Below are positions 59,753 through 64,000 of a stretch of 64,000 nucleotides of DNA, in pieces. Both the position numbers and the translations under genes were made by a program. The stretch comes from Bacteroidota bacterium. GTDB lineage: Bacteria > Bacteroidota > Ignavibacteria > Kryptoniales > JAKASW01. The notes below the pieces were generated by a model. It saw only the letters and a list, made by a program, of their open reading frames with translations, was not told where the DNA came from and made no database searches. The stretch is taken from contig JAKAGT010000004.1 of assembly GCA_021825585.1 (NCBI GenBank), forward strand, positions 62,001 to 126,000, given 5' to 3'. Each line of letters begins with the position of its first letter. Positions within the stretch are counted from its first letter, which is position 1.

Positions 59753-61003
59753 TCAATCCTTAAATTTCGCGAATAGCAGCGAGGCGTTGTGCCCACCGAA
59801 GCCGAACGTATTGCTGATAGCGTAATTGACGACTTTCTTCATCGGTTTGTTGGGAACATAATTCAGGTCGCAGTCCGGGTCGGGAAATTCATAGTTAATC
59901 GTCGGGGGAAGCATATCGTTCTGGATCGCGAGGATAGTCGCAATCGCTTCCACGCTTCCGGCCGCGCCGAGCTGGTGACCGGTCATCGACTTAGTGGAGC
60001 TCACATGGAGTTTGTAGGCATGTTCGCCGAAAACCGTCTTTATCGCCTCGGTTTCATTCTTGTCGTTGAATGGAGTCGATGTCCCATGGGCATTTATGTA
60101 GTCGACATCCTCAGGTTTTATTCCCGCGTCGTTGAGCGAAAGTGCCATCGCTCTGACGGCGCCTTCTCCGCCGGGTGCCGGCTGGGTAATATGATAAGCG
60201 TCGGCGGTCAGCCCGAACCCCGACAGCTCGGCTATGATTCTCGCGCCTCTTTTAACGGCATGTTCATAGCTTTCGAGGACCAGGATACCTCCTCCCTCGC
60301 CCATTACGAACCCGTCACGCTTGACATCAAAGGGCCTGCTCGCATGGAGAGGGTCGTCATTCCGGGTCGAAAGAGCCTTCATCGAATTGAATCCGCCGAT
60401 TCCCATCGGGCAGATAGCGGCCTCCGCCCCGCCGGTGATCATCATATCGGCATCGCCCCGCTCGATCAGCATTGCCGCATCTGCGATCGCGTGGCTGGAC
60501 GTGGCGCAGGCAGATGTTGTGGCGTAATTCGGCCCTTTCATCTTGTATTTCATCGATATGTATCCCGCAGCGATATCGGAGATCATCATCGGAACGAAGA
60601 ACGGGCTTATCCTGTCGGGCCCGCCGGTAGCAAAGATCGTCTCCTGCTGCTTGTGGTAGGTCCACATCCCGCCTATTCCGCTTCCGACGACGACACCCGC
60701 GCGCCTCGTGTCGATCTTTTCGAAATCTATCTTGGCGTCCTCAACGGCCTGAGCGGCGGCAGCCATGGCATATTGCGCGAACAAATCCATGCGCTGTACA
60801 CTCTTACGGTCCAGATACTTGAGTGGGTCGAATCCCTTCAACTCGCAGGCAAACTTGGTGTCATACCTGGAAGTATCGAAATAAGTTATGGAACCTGCCC
60901 CGCTCTTTCCTTCCATCATCGACTGCCAAAACTCGCCGACAGTCAGTCCGATCGGCGTTACCACACCCAGACCCGTTACAACGACGCGTTTGCCGCTTTT
61001 CAT
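59753..61003 (-). CDS. fabF: 3-oxoacyl-ACP synthase II
   Basis: 416 residues. Elongates acyl-ACP by condensation with malonyl-ACP. The Cys-His-His triad is visible: Cys in SACATSSHAI, His in NAHGTSTPFND and His in SMTGHQLGAAG; GFGGHNASLLF ends the chain. 31 bases downstream of acpP in the usual order. Identification is firm. Confidence 0.97.
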   Translation of the reverse strand: MKSGKRVVVTGLGVVTPIGLTVGEFWQSMMEGKSGAGSITYFDTSRYDTKFACELKGFDPLKYLDRKSVQRMDLFAQYAMAAAAQAVEDAKIDFEKIDTRRAGVVVGSGIGGMWTYHKQQETIFATGGPDRISPFFVPMMISDIAAGYISMKYKMKGPNYATTSACATSSHAIADAAMLIERGDADMMITGGAEAAICPMGIGGFNSMKALSTRNDDPLHASRPFDVKRDGFVMGEGGGILVLESYEHAVKRGARIIAELSGFGLTADAYHITQPAPGGEGAVRAMALSLNDAGIKPEDVDYINAHGTSTPFNDKNETEAIKTVFGEHAYKLHVSSTKSMTGHQLGAAGSVEAIATILAIQNDMLPPTINYEFPDPDCDLNYVPNKPMKKVVNYAISNTFGFGGHNASLLFAKFKD

Positions 61004-61034
61004 AAACCTTCCCTATCGGTCATCATGACCGCCA

Positions 61035-61274
61035 TTAGCTTACTTTTTGTTTCAGGTAGTTAATCGCATCTCCGACAGTGCGTATCTTCTCTGCGTCCTG
61101 GTCCGGGATCTGAATGTTGAAAGCCTTTTCGAATTCCATAACCAGCTCAACCGTATCAAGAGAATCCGCACCGAGGTCGTTGGTGAATGACGCTTCCGGC
61201 TTAATCTGGGATTCTTCTGCGCCCAGCTTGTTGATTATGATCTCTTTTACCTTTGCTTCGACATCTACTGCCAT
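61035..61274 (-). CDS. acpP: Acyl carrier protein
   Basis: 79 residues, acidic, with the phosphopantetheine attachment Ser in [17 protein letters not shown]. It carries the growing acyl chain. Lies between fabG and fabF, start preceded by a GGAGGTAAAAC ribosome-binding site. Confidence 0.97.
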   Translation of the reverse strand: MAVDVEAKVKEIIINKLGAEESQIKPEASFTNDLGADSLDTVELVMEFEKAFNIQIPDQDAEKIRTVGDAINYLKQKVS

Positions 61275-61299
61275 GGTTTTACCTCCATTATGTTTGAAT

Positions 61300-62043
61300 T
61301 TAAACTGACATCCCGCCGTCTACTGCAATCACCTGACCCGTTATGTAATCGGCGTCAGGCGAGGCGAGGAAAAGAATCACTCTTGCTACTTCCTGAGGTT
61401 TTGCTACTCGTTTCAATGGGATCGCATCTGTAACCGCTTTTCGCTGTTCTTCTGTCAGAGCTGCGGTCATATCGGTCTCAATATAACCAGGGGCCACAGC
61501 ATTGACAAGTATGTTTCTGCTCGCGAGCTCCTTCGCGATGGACTTCGTGAACCCGATTATACCCGCCTTTGATGCGGCGTAGTTCGACTGGCCGGCATTT
61601 CCCTTCAAGCCGACGACAGAACTGAGATTTATAATTCTTCCATATCGCTGGCCCATCATAGTCCTGGCCGCTGCTTTCGTGTAATTAAAAACGCTTTTCA
61701 AATTCGTCTGGATAACGGCATCCCACTCTTCCTCCTGCATTCTCAGAAGAAGATTGTCCCTGGTAATCCCGGCGTTGTTGACGAGAATGTCGAGCCTCTT
61801 GAATTCCCGTACGACCCTGTCTATAACTTCGGCAGATGACGCCATTGATACCGCGTCGGCCTCGATCCCGACGGCCTTCCTCCCCAACGCAGCGACCTCG
61901 GATACGAGGGACTCCGCGAGATGGGACGAGCTCTTATAGGTGAACGCGACATCGGCACCGGCTTTGGCCAGCTCGAGCGAGATAGCGCGGCCGATTCCGC
62001 GTGCCCCGCCTGTAACCAGAGCTATTTTGCCCTCGAGAACCAC
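61300..62043 (-). CDS. fabG: 3-oxoacyl-ACP reductase
   Basis: 247 residues, NADPH-dependent short-chain dehydrogenase. [10 protein letters not shown] nucleotide-binding loop, [10 protein letters not shown], catalytic Ser in [18 protein letters not shown] with Tyr and Lys, and [12 protein letters not shown] chose GTG at 62043, with AGGAGGAGGG upstream and one base after the DUF3109 stop (TAG-A-GTG), giving the normal length. The longer frame to 62163 would overlap the previous gene. Confidence 0.96.
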   Translation of the reverse strand: MVLEGKIALVTGGARGIGRAISLELAKAGADVAFTYKSSSHLAESLVSEVAALGRKAVGIEADAVSMASSAEVIDRVVREFKRLDILVNNAGITRDNLLLRMQEEEWDAVIQTNLKSVFNYTKAAARTMMGQRYGRIINLSSVVGLKGNAGQSNYAASKAGIIGFTKSIAKELASRNILVNAVAPGYIETDMTAALTEEQRKAVTDAIPLKRVAKPQEVARVILFLASPDADYITGQVIAVDGGMSV

Positions 62044-62044
62044 T

Positions 62045-62686
62045 CTACTTCCCTCCTCCTTTTCCCGAACTCTCCTGCCCGGGATTCGTTGAACCTGACT
62101 TACCGTCTTCAGGGAAATACTTTCTGTAGTACTCGAGTATCTCTTTATACTTCGCGGAGCCAAGTGCGTGCTCGAACTCTATCGAGCATGTCTCGACCAT
62201 TTTCTTCTCGCTTCCGCGGGAGGCAGTGCAGCACGACGATTCTCCTGAACAGAAATCGTCGTACATAAATACGCCGTCGACCTTGACGATCGGAAAGAGG
62301 ATGCAGTAAAACGGCTTCAGCGAGAACCGCGGCATTCCTTCTTCCTTTTCGGTAACTTGAACGGCACACTTACCATCCTTCCGCAGAAAGACGCACTTAT
62401 TGTTATAAGCCTCTGTGCTGACGCATTTGCCGGACGGAAAATCTGGATCTTGCTCTTCCGTATTGTCGAACCACCTCTCCCTGTCCTTGATCTGGGTCTC
62501 GTCCAGATGCTTCTCGATCAGGTGCCCGTGGGCAAGTATGCGGTCCCGCTCGGACGGATCCAGGTACACGCCGTGGCGGCAGCAAAGCGACGTGCATGTG
62601 TTGGGACCGTCCTTTTCTTCGAAGCCGTTCGTGAAAATCGTCGGGTCGAATTTCAGGCCGGATATTTCAATCTCATGGTCGCTCAT
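62045..62686 (-). CDS. DUF3109-type cysteine-rich protein
   Basis: 213 residues, with about 13 Cys: NTCTSLCCRHGVYLDPSERD, GKCVS, NNKCVFLRKDGKCAV, KPFYCILFP, DFCSGESSCCTA and ETCSIEF. The CCRHGVYLDPSERDRIL phrase is typical of DUF3109, which resembles the YkgJ cysteine cluster and probably binds metal or an Fe-S cluster. It is coupled to fabD (ATGA overlap of 4 bases) and to fabG (1-base gap), so it is expressed with fatty-acid synthesis genes. Its role is unknown. Confidence 0.85.
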   Translation of the reverse strand: MSDHEIEISGLKFDPTIFTNGFEEKDGPNTCTSLCCRHGVYLDPSERDRILAHGHLIEKHLDETQIKDRERWFDNTEEQDPDFPSGKCVSTEAYNNKCVFLRKDGKCAVQVTEKEEGMPRFSLKPFYCILFPIVKVDGVFMYDDFCSGESSCCTASRGSEKKMVETCSIEFEHALGSAKYKEILEYYRKYFPEDGKSGSTNPGQESSGKGGGK

Positions 62687-63654
62687 TTCAGAAGCGTGCT
62701 CCCGTCGTTGACTTTGTCGATTCCCTCGATTTCGCCGGCCTGCACGGTACGTTTTACGAGGCCTTGTAAGACTTTTCCCGGGCCGATCTCAACAAACCGA
62801 TTTATGCCGCCTTCGGACATGTTCGAAACAGTTTCCTGCCATCTCACAGGGTTCGTCAGCTGGCGGACCAGTGCGTCCTTTATCTCCTCCGCCGAACTGA
62901 CCGGCTTCGCCGTGACGTTTGCGTAGACAGGCACTCTTGCGTCATGAATCGGGGCCGAATCTATCGCCTTCTTAAGCTCCTCCCTTGCCGCCTCCATCAG
63001 CGGAGAATGGAATGCCCCGCTCACAACGAGCTCCTTCACTATTTTGGCGCCGCGCGTCCTGGCGAGTTCCATCGCTCTGTGAACGGCGTCGACATCGCCG
63101 GAAATAACGGTCTGGCCGGGTGAATTGTAATTTGCCGGCTGCACCACTCCTTCTCCCGACGACTCCCTGCAAACCTCTTCCAGCACATTCGCTTCGAGTC
63201 CGACGACAGCGGACATGGTTCCCGGGCGAGCGTCGCCGGCGTTCTGCATCAGTCTGCCTCGCAGGCCGACGAGCATCAGTGTGTGCTCGAAGTCCAGTGC
63301 TCCCGCTGCAAACAGGGCGGAATATTCGCCGAGCGAATGTCCGGCTGCAGCATTAAACTCCTTCTTCTCAAGCGATGTGAACGCGACCGCACTGTGCAGG
63401 AATATCGCTGGCTGCGTCACGGCTGTCTGGCGGAGATCTTCTTCCGGTCCTTCGAAACAGACCTTTGAGATGTCGAAGCCGAGAATCTCGTTTGCGCGAT
63501 GATACATCCGCTTCACCCGGTCGCTGTTCTCGTACCAGTCCTTTCCCATCCCGACATATTGCGAACCCTGTCCGGGGAAAATGAACGCGGTCCTGACGGA
63601 GGAGCTGCTCTCTGCGCTAATCGGTTTCAATCCTGACAGTTCTCCATCCCCCAC
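62683..63654 (-). CDS. fabD: Malonyl-CoA:ACP transacylase
   Basis: 323 residues; loads malonyl groups on [16 protein letters not shown], active serine in [10 protein letters not shown], the second His in SGAFHSPLM, and [15 protein letters not shown]. The open frame starts with GTG at 63654, overlapping the fabH stop by 28 bases; a TTG a few codons later is possible, so the start is uncertain. It lies in the expected position between fabH and fabG. Confidence 0.95.
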   Translation of the reverse strand: MGDGELSGLKPISAESSSSVRTAFIFPGQGSQYVGMGKDWYENSDRVKRMYHRANEILGFDISKVCFEGPEEDLRQTAVTQPAIFLHSAVAFTSLEKKEFNAAAGHSLGEYSALFAAGALDFEHTLMLVGLRGRLMQNAGDARPGTMSAVVGLEANVLEEVCRESSGEGVVQPANYNSPGQTVISGDVDAVHRAMELARTRGAKIVKELVVSGAFHSPLMEAAREELKKAIDSAPIHDARVPVYANVTAKPVSSAEEIKDALVRQLTNPVRWQETVSNMSEGGINRFVEIGPGKVLQGLVKRTVQAGEIEGIDKVNDGSTLLK

Positions 63655-64000
63655 TTAATGTAAATCGCGCCCCAGGTATAGCCGGCACCGAACGCCGACA
63701 GTACAAGGTTCTGTCCTTTCTTCAGCTGCCCGTTCTGGTAGTATTCTGAGAGGCAAAGGGGTATCGTAGCCGCCGTTGTGTTGCCGTATCGGTCGATATT
63801 CAGCATGACCTTGGAGCTGTCCAATTCCATCCGGTTCGCGGTCGCGTCGATGATTCGCTTGTTAGCCTGGTGCGGAACAAGCCAGTCGACGTCGTTGCTG
63901 GTGAGGTTGTTCTTTTTCATAATTTCGTACGACACATCTGCCATCCCGACTACCGCAACCTTGAAGACTGCCTTACCGTCCTGGTAGAGGTAATGCATCT
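63627..64000 (-). CDS. fabH: 3-oxoacyl-ACP synthase III (partial)
   Basis: The last 123 or so residues of FabH, which starts fatty-acid synthesis by condensing acetyl-CoA with malonyl-ACP. The C-terminal catalytic His is in [18 protein letters not shown] and Asn in [14 protein letters not shown], followed by [16 protein letters not shown]. The N-terminal half with the active Cys lies beyond the window, so it is partial because of the edge. Confidence 0.95.
   Translation of the reverse strand, partial: MHYLYQDGKAVFKVAVVGMADVSYEIMKKNNLTSNDVDWLVPHQANKRIIDATANRMELDSSKVMLNIDRYGNTTAATIPLCLSEYYQNGQLKKGQNLVLSAFGAGYTWGAIYIKWGMENCQD

Overview
The window looks like a chromosomal stretch of a free-living Gram-negative bacterium of the Bacteroidota/Ignavibacteriota/Chlorobiota assemblage (FCB group). 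The reasons are two PorV/PorQ-type outer-membrane proteins, an S46 dipeptidyl-peptidase, many secreted or lipidated envelope proteins, DUF1015/DUF1697/YwbE-type housekeeping genes, and the order fabH-fabD-fabG-acpP-fabF-rnc. This placement is inferred from gene content, not from a phylogenetic marker. Base composition is even and slightly GC-rich. I see no prophage, insertion sequence or CRISPR array. The accessory signal lies in small repeats, gene remnants, one odd tRNA locus and one electron-transfer cluster.

Layout. 0-2 kb: clpP (cut by the window edge) and tig, then a class II tRNA-like gene whose anticodon loop contains a complete tRNA-Leu(UAG). 2-14.9 kb: thiL, a GDPD phosphodiesterase, lipoproteins, and a peptidase-rich stretch (S46 DPP7, a truncated M20 remnant, DPP III, PepD), then small conserved genes and an arsR-arsN2 pair. 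15-24.7 kb: a sensor kinase, an NtrC-type sigma-54 activator and a lone receiver protein, followed by a Cyc2-like haem-porin, a monohaem cytochrome c, a Rieske protein, a cytochrome b fused to cytochrome c, and a cupredoxin. This reads as one respiratory or extracellular electron-transfer module. 24.9-33 kb: tricorn-like protease, C45/phospholipase B-like hydrolase, a thioesterase fragment and an M16 protease. 33-44 kb: DUF6125 protein, RhlE-type helicase, murB, two PorV/Q paralogues, DUF1015, DinB, era, glnB and carA. 44-50.3 kb: envelope proteins and a tightly overlapping ECF sigma / anti-sigma / TonB-domain / TPR operon. 50.9-58.6 kb: Lon-like protease, S9 prolyl oligopeptidase, L-serine dehydratase and a Tat-type glycosylhydrolase. 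58.7-64 kb: rnc and the fatty-acid synthesis operon with a cysteine-rich DUF3109 gene inserted in it.

The genes suggest a proteolytic, amino-acid-using heterotroph (DPP7, DPP III, PepD, tricorn, M16, S9, SdaA) with a bc-type complex that may connect to an outer-membrane electron conduit. Several families of short repeats run through the intergenic DNA: degenerate 7-bp-period tracts (two of them inside genes), GTC...GAC palindromes, and a GCGACTCACTT dyad. All functional calls come from reading motifs; no database search was run.
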